Origin: DASQGA01 sp035535315
Lineage (GTDB): Bacteria; Actinomycetota; Thermoleophilia; Gaiellales; Gaiellaceae
Direction: 5' to 3'
Assembly: GCA_035535315.1 (NCBI GenBank)
Contig: DATLQD010000090.1
Span: forward strand, 1 to 17,677
DNA length: 17,677 nt
Part shown: one piece after another, positions 6,955 through 14,211 of the stretch
How positions within the stretch are numbered: position 1 is the stretch's first letter
Layout of the letters: each line of letters begins with the position of its first letter
Made by a program: the position numbers and the translations under genes
Notes under the pieces: generated by a model
Told to the model about the DNA's origin: nothing
The model's database searches: none
Seen by the model: only the letters and a program-made list of their open reading frames with translations

Positions 6955-7658
6955 TAGACCGTCACCGTCTCCCCGGGCTCCGGCGAGAGCACCTCGGCGT
7001 CGACGCCCGCCTGACGCAGGTTCTCCCGCAGCTCGTCCGGGGTCCCCGTCAGGAGCCCAAACGTGCCGTAGTGGCACGGGATGCACGTCTGGGCATGGAG
7101 CAGCTCGAGCGCGACCGCGGCTTCGGGTGGATCCATGGTGTAGTGCCCGCCGATCGGAAGGATGGCCACATCCGGACGGTAGATCCGCCCGATCAGCTGC
7201 ATGTCGCCGAAGACGCAGGTGTCGCCAGCGACATAGATCGTCGTCCCGTTCTCGAACGTGACCACATAGCCGGCGGCCTCGCCGACGTAGCTGCCGTCCT
7301 GGCAGCTCGAGGAGTGCCTGGCATCCGTCATCGTGAATCTGGTGCCGTCAGCGTCGACCGAGCCGCCCTTGTTCATGGCACTGCTCATATCTTCGTCGAC
7401 CCCCTGACCGGTCAGCCAGCCGCGGAGCTCGACCATCGCGATCACCCGGGGCGCGAACCTCTTGGCGAGCTCGACGGTCTCGCCCACATGGTCGTCGTGG
7501 CCGTGCGTAAGCGCGATCACGTCGACGCGCTCCGGATCGTGCTCCCCCTCCGGGCACTTCGGGTTGCTGAGCCACGGGTCAATGTAGATTCGCTTGCCCC
7601 CCGGCGTGTCGATGCGAAAGCTTGCGTGGCCGAGCCAGGTCACGGGCACGTCCGGCAT
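6954..7658 (-). CDS. metal-dependent hydrolase, UPF0173 (metallo-beta-lactamase fold)
   Basis: Cytosolic binuclear metal hydrolase of 234 aa, the usual UPF0173 length. The protein opens with T-W-L-G-H-A-S-F at 7-14 and I-D-P-W-L at 26-30. The metal motif H-G-H-D-D-H is at 52-57, with His115, Asp146 (A-G-D-T) and His196 (P-C-H-Y-G-T-F) as the remaining ligands. The family substrate is unknown; relatives suggest ester or phosphodiester hydrolysis. The start at 7658 is set by AAGGAGG (7669-7663 on the minus strand) 4 nt upstream and by the conserved N-terminus. It is first in a unit with the 104-aa and DUF1028 genes (1-nt overlap), and divergent from the small membrane protein gene. Confidence 0.93.
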   Translation of the reverse strand: MPDVPVTWLGHASFRIDTPGGKRIYIDPWLSNPKCPEGEHDPERVDVIALTHGHDDHVGETVELAKRFAPRVIAMVELRGWLTGQGVDEDMSSAMNKGGSVDADGTRFTMTDARHSSSCQDGSYVGEAAGYVVTFENGTTIYVAGDTCVFGDMQLIGRIYRPDVAILPIGGHYTMDPPEAAVALELLHAQTCIPCHYGTFGLLTGTPDELRENLRQAGVDAEVLSPEPGETVTV

Positions 7659-7687
7659 CCATCCTCCTTGGTCGCGGAAACGGGATG

Positions 7688-7693
7688 AGGGTA
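7688..7693 (-). promoter_or_regulatory. candidate -10 box (TACCCT) for the UPF0173 operon
   Basis: Reading on the minus strand, TACCCT at 7693-7688 matches TANNNT. It would start transcription near 7681, giving a leader of about 22 nt that includes the AAGGAGG ribosome binding site. The same hexamer lies before the genes starting at 2874 and 5046. No clear -35 is present. Confidence 0.35.
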
Positions 7694-7731
7694 ACGAAGG
7701 AACTCTCCCCCGGGCGCCGAAACCGAACGCG

Positions 7732-8106
7732 ATGGAAAGGGGTAGCGCAGCGAGCGCGATGGCTGTCGAGCTGACTGCCGGCCTCCTCTTCGCCACCGCG
7801 GTCTCGGACGCGCTCGGGTTTGCATCGGTCTCGTTCCTGCTCTTGCTCGTCGGCGTGCCCGTGTGCGCCACGGCAGGGCTCGTGTGCCTCGCGCGTCGCG
7901 TGGAGGCCGATCGGGATCCGCTCGGCACACTTCAGTCCGCGCTGGCAGGGATCCTCCTTGCCCTTTTCATCGTCGGCGCGGCGGCGCGCGCGCCCATGAC
8001 CGCGGAGGGCATCCCGGCGGTCGGCAGCGGTGCCCTAGCGCTCGCCTTCCTGGTGCTGCTCTGCCAGGCGCTCGTCGCTCTGGCCGCCAGACCCCTCCGC
8101 GAGTAG
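7732..8106 (+). CDS. small four-helix membrane protein of unknown function
   Basis: 124 aa from the ATG at 7732; an in-frame ATG at 7759 would give 115 aa and cannot be excluded, since neither start has a well-spaced Shine-Dalgarno. Four hydrophobic helices are evident near 12-30, 33-54, 67-85 and 99-119. A short basic/acidic cytoplasmic-type loop (R-R-V-E-A-D-R-D) lies between helices 2 and 3. Small or hydrophobic residues dominate and no catalytic motif is visible. The frame is open further upstream, but that would overlap the divergent UPF0173 coding region. The 3' end overlaps the convergent adenylate cyclase gene by 72 nt, so both reading frames are constrained there. The clean helix pattern argues that it is real; function is unknown. 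Confidence 0.65.
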   Translation: MERGSAASAMAVELTAGLLFATAVSDALGFASVSFLLLLVGVPVCATAGLVCLARRVEADRDPLGTLQSALAGILLALFIVGAAARAPMTAEGIPAVGSGALALAFLVLLCQALVALAARPLRE

Positions 8107-9447
8107 ACGGCGCAGGACGAAGGCGGCTATCGGCCGCTCCTTGCCCTTCACCTCCAGGTCACCGATTTGCTCCACCTCGATCGCGCGCGGAAGGCGCTCC
8201 CGGGTGCCGGCGCCGATCACTACTTCTCCCGCCCGGGCCTGCCCTTCGAGGCGCGACGCGAGGTTCACCGTGTCCCCGACGACCGTGAACCCGCGGCCGC
8301 CCTCGGCTCCGAGGAGGCCGACGCTCGCTTCGCCGGTGTTGATCCCGACGCGGAAGGGGGGCCAGTCCGGGTGGCGGTCGCGGATCCGTCCGGTCTCCCG
8401 CTGAAGCGCGAGGCCTGCGAGGGCAGCGCGCTCGGGATGGTCCGGCTGGTCGCCACGCGTGTTGAACGTGACCATGATCGCGTCTCCGATCAGTTTGTCC
8501 ACTTCGCCTCCGTGCTTGCCCGCGACGAGCGGGACTGCGGTCTCGAAGTACTCGTTCAGCATCCGCTGCACCTCGTCCGCGCCAACCTGCTCGGAGAATG
8601 TCGTGAAGCCCTGAAGATCTGCAAAGAGGACACTTATCTCGCGGATCGAGCCGCGAATCTCGTCGAGGTAGAGGTCGCTGAAGCGCTCCTCGTGCCATTG
8701 ACGCCGGGCTGCGTAGCCCACGAGCCCGAAGGCGACCAGCATCAGAAGGTGCCATTCCCACCAGGTTGCGTGCCAGTTCCGCGAAAAGGCGATTGCGAGC
8801 ATCGCCTCGGCGAGCAGGGCGAAGGCGGTGACGACGGCGGCGGGCAGGAGACGGCGGCGCGCGCGCCACACCTCCGCATAGCGGGCCGCCGCGTAGCCGT
8901 AGAGGAGGACACCAACCGAGGCGAGTGCGATCAGCGGTGGGCTCCCGACCTCGGCCGGAAGCTCGCGGTCGAGTGGCGGCAGCGACGTCAGGGACCAGAC
9001 CGCCCAGACGACGAGGCAGACAAGAATTAGGCTTCGCAGGGGCCGGAGTCGGCGTATGTCCGTTCCGCCGGCGCGGGCGGAAAGCGCGGCTAGGGCCCCC
9101 GCGGCAAGGAGGCCGATCGGTGTGGCGATCACGAAGCCGGCGTTCTTCCCGTCCAGGAGGACACCGGGCGTCGCGAGTGCGTGCATGCCGAGGAACCCGG
9201 CGCTCGTGAGGAAGGCGAGGGAGATGAGGAAGAGGCGCGAGTCCCCGCGGCGCTGAGCGGCCTCGCCGGTTGCGTAGGCGAGAACGCCGTTGATCGCGGC
9301 GGCCGCGACCACGAGCCAGAAGTGACCTGGGTGGTTCTCCCAGAGGAGGTCGAGCCGTGGAGCTGCGAGCAAGACCCAGAGCCCGGCGACGGGCAGCGCG
9401 ATGAGGAGTGCCCAGACCGCGAAGCGCGTGCGTGATGACGGGGTCAA
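8035..9447 (-). CDS. membrane-anchored class III adenylate cyclase
   Basis: 470 aa, making cAMP from ATP. The N-terminal 245 or so residues contain about seven hydrophobic helices (near 10-29, 42-58, 72-90, 104-124, 138-155, 170-188, 200-222, with a further one at 231-247), a membrane or sensory module without a named domain that I recognise. The catalytic domain spans 268-450. Metal-binding Asp277 (F-A-D-L-Q-G-F-T) and Asp322 (L-I-G-D-A-I-M), adenine-selecting Lys318, and transition-state Asn395 and Arg399 (G-D-T-V-N-L-A-S-R-L-E) are all present. Thr393 at the second base-selecting position is the mark of class IIIb. The start is a TTG at 9447 overlapping the flavoprotein stop as TTGA; there is no other start before the first helix. 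The gene ends with a hydrophilic tail that overlaps the convergent membrane-protein gene by 72 nt. It is last in a cNMP-sensor/flavoprotein/cyclase unit. Confidence 0.92.
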   Translation of the reverse strand: MTPSSRTRFAVWALLIALPVAGLWVLLAAPRLDLLWENHPGHFWLVVAAAAINGVLAYATGEAAQRRGDSRLFLISLAFLTSAGFLGMHALATPGVLLDGKNAGFVIATPIGLLAAGALAALSARAGGTDIRRLRPLRSLILVCLVVWAVWSLTSLPPLDRELPAEVGSPPLIALASVGVLLYGYAAARYAEVWRARRRLLPAAVVTAFALLAEAMLAIAFSRNWHATWWEWHLLMLVAFGLVGYAARRQWHEERFSDLYLDEIRGSIREISVLFADLQGFTTFSEQVGADEVQRMLNEYFETAVPLVAGKHGGEVDKLIGDAIMVTFNTRGDQPDHPERAALAGLALQRETGRIRDRHPDWPPFRVGINTGEASVGLLGAEGGRGFTVVGDTVNLASRLEGQARAGEVVIGAGTRERLPRAIEVEQIGDLEVKGKERPIAAFVLRRLLAEGSGGQSDERLAEQHQEGER

Positions 9448-10937
9448 CCGAGGGCTCGCTTTACGAGACCCTCGAGCTGGGCGCGGTAGCCCTCGGTCTC
9501 GAAGTCATGTAAGGGATGAGGCGGGCAGACATCCTCGTGCAGCTCTCCGCTGCTGCGGAGGTAGAGAGCCGGGTAGATCCGCGCCTGGTCGTCCATCTCG
9601 ACGGTGACTGCGAGCGCATTCCCCTCGCCCTCGTCGAGGAAGGCGGCGAGCGGCTGGATCCCCTCGTCGGTCGGGCCTGCGTCCGGGTCGAGCCCAACCA
9701 CTCGTGCGAGATATGACTTCTGCGTCCAGAGCTCGGGCGCACGGGTCAGCTCCGAAGCAAGGAAGGGGACGACCTCGTCGCGTTCGAGCGCCAAGCGCTG
9801 AGCGGCGTGGCCGAAATGCTTCTCCGCGATGCGTCGTGCGAGGAGCCGTGCGTTGTAGCGAGAGCCGCTGACCGTTCCGGACGCGCTTCCGACTCCGTGC
9901 TTGCGGAGCCCAGCGGCCGCCTGGGTCGCGTTTCCGGCGAAGTAGATGCCCGGCACGGTCGCGCTCTCCCAGTGATGCGTCTGCGCGGCCAGGACTCCCT
10001 GTTTTACGGTCGAGCAGCCGAGGTCCGTGAGATCGCGCAGGGGGGTGCAAAAGCCCGTCGCGGCAATTGCAACGTCGGCCTCGATCTCCATCGCGCCCGG
10101 ATGGGTCGTGCCGTTCGCGACGATGCGATAGCCGCTGGACGTCTTCTCGATCCGCTCGATCGCGGCGTCGAGGGCGAATGTCCCCCCACCCCAGGAATGG
10201 TCCTCGTAGGGCTGGAGGTACCGGACGCGAACCGTGGACAGAGCGAGAACGTCCGCGGCGACGGGCCGCGGCGAGACGAGGAGAACCTGCTTCGCCCAGG
10301 GGACCATCCCGTCGGCGATCTCAAAGCCCGAGTTCCGTTTGCCGATCACGATGACCCGCTTTCCTTCGTACTCGTGCGGCTTCCCCGTCTCGACGTAGTG
10401 CGGGACGTCCTCGATGCCCGGAATCGGCATCTTCAAGGGCTCGGTGACGCCGATTGCGAACACGGCGACCTGGCAGCGGTACTCGCCGTCGGAGGTGACC
10501 AGGACGAAACCGTCCTCCTCACGGCGCGTTGACTCCCAGCGGCAGCCGTACCGGACGGCCACTCCGGCCCGGTCCGCGAACGCCGCCAGCCCCTGCTCCA
10601 TCTCCGGGCGGGACGGAACCATCCACGTGCGGTCCATGAACTCGGCGACGAGGGCCTGCTCGCCGCTCTCCTCGCCCAGCAGGCTGTTGTGGTCGTACCA
10701 CTCGTAGGCACGGGTACCCCGCTCGACGGGCGCGTTGGGCTTTGTCCAGGAGAGGAGGCGCTGGTAGATCGGCCACTTGCGGAACATCCCGCCCGGGGAG
10801 TCGTCCTGGGAGACGACCGCGTGCTCGATCCCGAGCCGCTTCAGGCAGTAGCTCGCCTGCAGGCCGCCGGGGCCGCTCCCGACCACGACGACGGGATACT
10901 CGCCGGGAGGGAAGGGCCGCGCGTCTAGCTCAGCCAC
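9444..10937 (-). CDS. FAD/NAD(P)-dependent oxidoreductase, flavin monooxygenase/thioredoxin reductase-like
   Basis: 497 aa from the GTG at 10937. An N-terminal FAD-binding Rossmann motif, V-V-V-V-G-S-G-P-G-G, lies at 16-25. A second dinucleotide-binding motif, V-I-V-I-G-K-R-N-S-G-F-E, lies at 195-206 and should bind NAD(P)H. The flavoprotein A-T-G-F motif is at 293-296 and a C-terminal FAD contact, Y-F-A-G-N, at 332-336. Residues about 385-497 form an extra C-terminal region I do not recognise. No C-x-x-C redox pair is present, so it is not a thioredoxin reductase; a monooxygenase or other NAD(P)H oxidase is more likely. The start overlaps the cyclic-nucleotide-binding gene by 13 nt in another frame; a second GTG 24 nt upstream is an alternative. 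The stop overlaps the cyclase TTG. The frame stays open to 11828, but that extension is antisense-style shadow. Confidence 0.88.
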   Translation of the reverse strand: MAELDARPFPPGEYPVVVVGSGPGGLQASYCLKRLGIEHAVVSQDDSPGGMFRKWPIYQRLLSWTKPNAPVERGTRAYEWYDHNSLLGEESGEQALVAEFMDRTWMVPSRPEMEQGLAAFADRAGVAVRYGCRWESTRREEDGFVLVTSDGEYRCQVAVFAIGVTEPLKMPIPGIEDVPHYVETGKPHEYEGKRVIVIGKRNSGFEIADGMVPWAKQVLLVSPRPVAADVLALSTVRVRYLQPYEDHSWGGGTFALDAAIERIEKTSSGYRIVANGTTHPGAMEIEADVAIAATGFCTPLRDLTDLGCSTVKQGVLAAQTHHWESATVPGIYFAGNATQAAAGLRKHGVGSASGTVSGSRYNARLLARRIAEKHFGHAAQRLALERDEVVPFLASELTRAPELWTQKSYLARVVGLDPDAGPTDEGIQPLAAFLDEGEGNALAVTVEMDDQARIYPALYLRSSGELHEDVCPPHPLHDFETEGYRAQLEGLVKRALG

Positions 10938-11347
10938 GCGAGGGTGGTCCGGAGGCGCCACGTGACAGACAGGAGCATCTGGAGCATGACCTCGGGGTGT
11001 GCAAGCAGGAACCCGCGGAGCTGGGGGCCCGGGATGACGAGGCAGCGAAGCGTCGTCTTCGCGACGATGTCGCTCGTCGGAGACTCGCCGAGCAGGATGG
11101 AGACTTCGCCGAAGAACTCGCCACGCTGGAGGCTCGCTCGCTCCTCGCCGTTCAGGACGAGGCCGGCCTCTCCTTCGAGGATCACGTAGACGTTCGAGCC
11201 CGAAAGGCCCTGCCGGAGGACGCGCTGGCCCGCAGGGATGACTTCCTCGTCGAAGGTGTGCGCGATCTCCTCGAGCTCGGGCCGGTCGAGATCGGAGAAG
11301 AGGCGCAGCCCGGCGAGGGTCGCGGCTAGATCGGTGTCTACGCTCAC
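10925..11347 (-). CDS. cyclic nucleotide-binding domain protein
   Basis: A stand-alone cNMP-binding domain of 140 aa. The CRP-like pattern is clear: L-R-L-F-S-D-L-D at 14-21 with the following helix, then I-P-A-G-Q-R-V-L-R-Q-G at 37-47, V-Y-V-I-L-E-G-E-A at 53-61, and the phosphate-binding cassette G-E-F-F-G-E-V-S-I-L-L-G at 76-87, followed by T-S-D-I-V-A. The cassette position normally filled by Arg before the Ala is Asp here, so binding of a cyclic nucleotide is not assured. There is no helix-turn-helix after the domain, so it is not a transcription factor; the C-terminal helix ends with the protein. The GTG start lacks a Shine-Dalgarno and lies 10 nt after a -10-like box. The 3' end overlaps the flavoprotein gene by 13 nt, implying coupled expression and perhaps a physical partnership. 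Confidence 0.87.
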   Translation of the reverse strand: MSVDTDLAATLAGLRLFSDLDRPELEEIAHTFDEEVIPAGQRVLRQGLSGSNVYVILEGEAGLVLNGEERASLQRGEFFGEVSILLGESPTSDIVAKTTLRCLVIPGPQLRGFLLAHPEVMLQMLLSVTWRLRTTLAWLS

Positions 11348-11356
11348 GGCGGGTAG

Positions 11357-11386
11357 AGGCTAACGCGGCGGCGCAGGGCCGCGCAA
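11357..11386 (-). promoter_or_regulatory. candidate sigma-70-type promoter of the cNMP-sensor/flavoprotein/cyclase unit
   Basis: On the minus strand, TTGCGC (11386-11381) and TAGCCT (11362-11357) are separated by 18 bp, close to a standard -35/-10 layout. The -10 ends 9 nt before the GTG at 11347, so the transcript would be leaderless or nearly so. The box lies in the 48-bp gap (11348-11395) after the mercuric-reductase-like gene, which would allow this unit to be expressed apart from the nuo operon. Confidence 0.45.
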
Positions 11387-11395
11387 CGGTCGTTT

Positions 11396-12733
11396 CTACC
11401 CGGCGAGTTCCCGGGCGGCGAAGAAGATCGCCTCCGAGAAGGTGGGGTAGGGCTGGATCGAGTCTACGAGCACGTCGAGCGGCACCTCGGCGCGGATCGC
11501 AAGGGTCAGCTGTCCGAGCCATTCGCCCGCTTCGGGGCCCACCGCCACGGCTCCTGCCAGGATGCGGCGGTCGGGCTTGGCGAAGAGCTTCACGAACCCC
11601 GAACGCTTCGGCCGCTCGTACGTCGAGGTCCGCGAGGTCTTGTCGACGGCCCTCGAGGCCGTGACGAGTCCCTCCGAGTTCGTGTCCCCGGCCGAGGCGA
11701 CCTGAGGATCCGTGAACACGACCGCGGGAATGGCGCGGTAGTCGGCCCGCGCCTCCTTCCCCGCGACATCGTGGGCCGCGACCCGGCCCTGGTACTTGCC
11801 CACGTGTGTGAAGAGCGCGACCCCGCATACGTCGCCGATCGCCCAGACGTTTTCGCCGGCGCGCATCCGTTCGTCGACCTTTATTCCGGACTTCTCGATC
11901 TGGAGCCCGAGCGGCTCGAGGCCCTCGACCCGCGGCCTTCGGCCCGTCGCAATGAGTAGGCGCTCGGCCTCGAGCGGCTCGACGTCCGGAAGCTCGACCC
12001 GGAATCGCTCACCGCTTCGGGCGCACGCGATCTCTTCCGTGTCCGCACATAGATGGACCCCGATCCCCTCCTCCCGGAATGCCTCGGCAACGAGCTCGCT
12101 CGCCTCGGGGTCCTCTCGTGGGAGGAGTCGCTCGGACACATGCACGAGGTCGACGTCGGCGCCGAGCCGGCGGTAGGCCTGGGAGAGCTCACACCCGACG
12201 GCGCCGCCGCCGATCACGACGAGGCTCTGCGGCACCTCTTTGGCTCCGGTCGCCTCGCGGTTCGTCCAGTAGTCGAGCTCGTCGAGCCCGGGAATCGGAG
12301 GCGCCGCGGAGCTCGAGCCCGTCGCGACTACGAGCTTGTCGTAGGGAATCTCACGGCCCGCGGCCTCGATGACGCCGGGCTCGCGGACGGTGCCGCTGGC
12401 GCGGACGAGCTCGATCCGCCGCTCCTTCAGCCACGTCTCCTGGCTGGAGTCGTCGTAGTCCCCGACGACCTGATCGCGCCACCAGAAGACCCGGTCCGAG
12501 GCGAGCTCCCCGTCCAGCGCCTCTGCTGCCCCGGGGGCGCGTTTCGCGGCCGCCACGAGCTCCGGTGACCGGAGCAGCGTCTTGGAGGGCATACACGCCC
12601 AGTAGGAGCATTCGCCGCCGACGAGCTCCCGCTCGACCAGCGTGATGTCGACGTCGGGATCGAGTCTCCGGAGCGCCGCGACGAACGCCTCCGCGGCCGC
12701 CCCTCCTCCCAAAACGACCACGCGCTCGGCCAT
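11396..12733 (-). CDS. class I pyridine nucleotide-disulfide oxidoreductase (mercuric reductase/lipoamide dehydrogenase-like)
   Basis: 445-aa FAD and NAD(P)H enzyme. The FAD motif V-V-V-L-G-G-G-A-A-A is at 5-14, and the redox-active pair is Cys42 and Cys47 in C-S-Y-W-A-C with M-P-S-K following, the class I spacing. The second Rossmann motif, V-V-I-G-G-G-A-V-G-C-E, lies at 172-182, the flavin A-T-G-R-R-P at 262-267, and A-I-G-D-V at 298-302 precedes the dimerisation domain. Near the C-terminus the catalytic H-P-T-x-x-E of lipoamide dehydrogenase reads Y-P-T-F-S-E (429-434), so Tyr429 replaces the His. This argues against lipoamide dehydrogenase; a mercuric reductase-like or quinone reductase-like role is possible, but no heavy-metal domain or C-terminal Cys pair is present. 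The ATG overlaps the nuoN stop by one base (TGATG), so the gene belongs to the complex I operon. Confidence 0.9.
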   Translation of the reverse strand: MAERVVVLGGGAAAEAFVAALRRLDPDVDITLVERELVGGECSYWACMPSKTLLRSPELVAAAKRAPGAAEALDGELASDRVFWWRDQVVGDYDDSSQETWLKERRIELVRASGTVREPGVIEAAGREIPYDKLVVATGSSSAAPPIPGLDELDYWTNREATGAKEVPQSLVVIGGGAVGCELSQAYRRLGADVDLVHVSERLLPREDPEASELVAEAFREEGIGVHLCADTEEIACARSGERFRVELPDVEPLEAERLLIATGRRPRVEGLEPLGLQIEKSGIKVDERMRAGENVWAIGDVCGVALFTHVGKYQGRVAAHDVAGKEARADYRAIPAVVFTDPQVASAGDTNSEGLVTASRAVDKTSRTSTYERPKRSGFVKLFAKPDRRILAGAVAVGPEAGEWLGQLTLAIRAEVPLDVLVDSIQPYPTFSEAIFFAARELAG

Positions 12734-14211
12734 CAGAACGGGAACCGCAGGAACTCGACGCCGTCACGCGCGAGGTCGATCAGCGGGCCCGCTGCGAAGA
12801 ACGTCCCCACCGTGACGGCGAGCGAGGCAGCGACCGCGGTCGTGAGCGCAGGGTCGCGGGGCGGCGAGCCTCCCGCGGGTGCGAGGCGAAGCTCTCCCGG
12901 GCTCACGTACATGGCGCGAACGACTCCCAGGTAGTAGTAGATCGAGACTACGGTGGCGACGACACCGACGATCGCCAGCCAGGCCCACCCTCGCTCGACC
13001 GCGGCCGAGAACGCGTAGAACTTTCCGAGAAAGAGCCCGGCGGGCGGCAGGCCAATGAAGCCGAACATGAAGATCGCCATCGCGATCCCGTGAAAGGGCC
13101 GTTCCCAGCCCATTCCGGATAGGTCGGAGACCGTCACCGGCCGCACGAGCTCGCGCTCGCGCGCCGCGACGATGGCGAACGAGCCCACGTTCATGGCCGC
13201 GTACGGCATCAGGTAGTAGAGAAGCGCCCGTCCGCCGAGCGGTGTGCCGACCGCGATCGGGATCAGGAGGAAGCCGGCGTGGGAGACGCTCGAGTACGCA
13301 AGCAGTCGCTTGACGTCCGTCTGGACGAGGGCAGCGAGGTTCCCCCAGGCCAGCGAGATGCACGCGATGACGGCGAGGGAGAGTGTCCAGAGCTCCTCCT
13401 GGCTCCCGAAGGCCGTGGTCAGCAGGCGTAGCGTAAGGACGAGCCCGGCGACCTTCGTCGCTGCGGACATGAAGGCAGTTACCGGGGTCGGTGCGCCCTG
13501 GTACACGTCTGGCGTCCACATGTGGAACGGCGCGGCCGAGACCTTGAAGGCGAGGCCGACGAGGAGCATCGCGAGACCGGTGACGAGCAGGAAGCGGTCG
13601 CCACCCGCGGCCGCACGCTCGATCGCCTCGAAGCCGATCTCGCCCGTCGCGCCGTAGACGAGCGCGCTTCCGAAGAGGAGGATCGCCGACCCGAAGCTTC
13701 CTACGATCAGATACTTGAGCCCGGCCTCGAGGGACCCGAGCCGGTCGACCGCGATCGCGCACATGATGTAGAGCGAGATCGAAAACCACTCGAGTCCGAG
13801 GAAGAGGGTCATGAGGCTGTTCGCCGAGACGAAGAAGCACATGCCTCCGACGGCCGACAAGAGCAGGGTGTAGTAGTCCCCGATCCCCTCACGGCGGCCC
13901 GGCTCGCGGTAGGAGACGCCGATCGCGAGGAGCCCGGCGCCGGCGAGTATGACCTGAGCGAGCTCGGCGAGCCGGTCGCGCCTGAGCGCATCGGCGACGA
14001 TCCCGCGCCCCGAATCGTCGTGCGCGAAGAGGATCGCTGCGGCGACACCGGCCCCGATCAGCGCGGCAGCCGCGACGAAGGCCGAGAAGCCGCGCCGCAC
14101 GCCAACCGGGAGGAAGAGCGGGACGAGCATTGTGAGCGCCGCGCCGCCGAGCAGCACGAGGACGGGCGAGAGCGCCGCCCAGTCGATGTCTGGCTTGACG
14201 AAGGTCTCCAT
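12733..14211 (-). CDS. nuoN: NADH-quinone oxidoreductase subunit N
   Basis: Antiporter-like membrane subunit of complex I, 492 aa, carrying one of its proton channels. It has the expected fourteen or so hydrophobic helices. Key channel residues are in place: Glu141 (F-L-G-L-E-W-F) in TM5, Lys166, Lys223 (F-K-V-S-A-A-P-F-H-M-W-T-P-D-V-Y) in TM7, Lys253 (A-A-T-K-V) in TM8, Lys301 (D-V-K-R-L-L-A-Y-S-S) and Lys397 (F-L-G-K-F-Y) in TM12. The ATG at 14211 follows the nuoM stop with no gap (TAGATG), and GGAG lies just before it inside nuoM. The stop overlaps the next gene, a flavoprotein, as TGATG. In most operons nuoN is last; here another gene follows in the same coupled run. Confidence 0.97.
   Translation of the reverse strand: METFVKPDIDWAALSPVLVLLGGAALTMLVPLFLPVGVRRGFSAFVAAAALIGAGVAAAILFAHDDSGRGIVADALRRDRLAELAQVILAGAGLLAIGVSYREPGRREGIGDYYTLLLSAVGGMCFFVSANSLMTLFLGLEWFSISLYIMCAIAVDRLGSLEAGLKYLIVGSFGSAILLFGSALVYGATGEIGFEAIERAAAGGDRFLLVTGLAMLLVGLAFKVSAAPFHMWTPDVYQGAPTPVTAFMSAATKVAGLVLTLRLLTTAFGSQEELWTLSLAVIACISLAWGNLAALVQTDVKRLLAYSSVSHAGFLLIPIAVGTPLGGRALLYYLMPYAAMNVGSFAIVAARERELVRPVTVSDLSGMGWERPFHGIAMAIFMFGFIGLPPAGLFLGKFYAFSAAVERGWAWLAIVGVVATVVSIYYYLGVVRAMYVSPGELRLAPAGGSPPRDPALTTAVAASLAVTVGTFFAAGPLIDLARDGVEFLRFPF

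Noticed and set aside
7594..7731. Upstream starts (7594, 7612) for the small membrane protein
   Set aside because: They would lie within the divergent UPF0173 coding region and its ribosome binding site, and the added residues are shadow-like.
10938..11828. Upstream extension of the flavoprotein frame to 794 aa
   Set aside because: The extra part overlaps the cNMP-binding gene and the mercuric-reductase-like gene on the same strand in another frame and is Arg/Pro/Gly-rich shadow. The Rossmann fold begins only after 10937.
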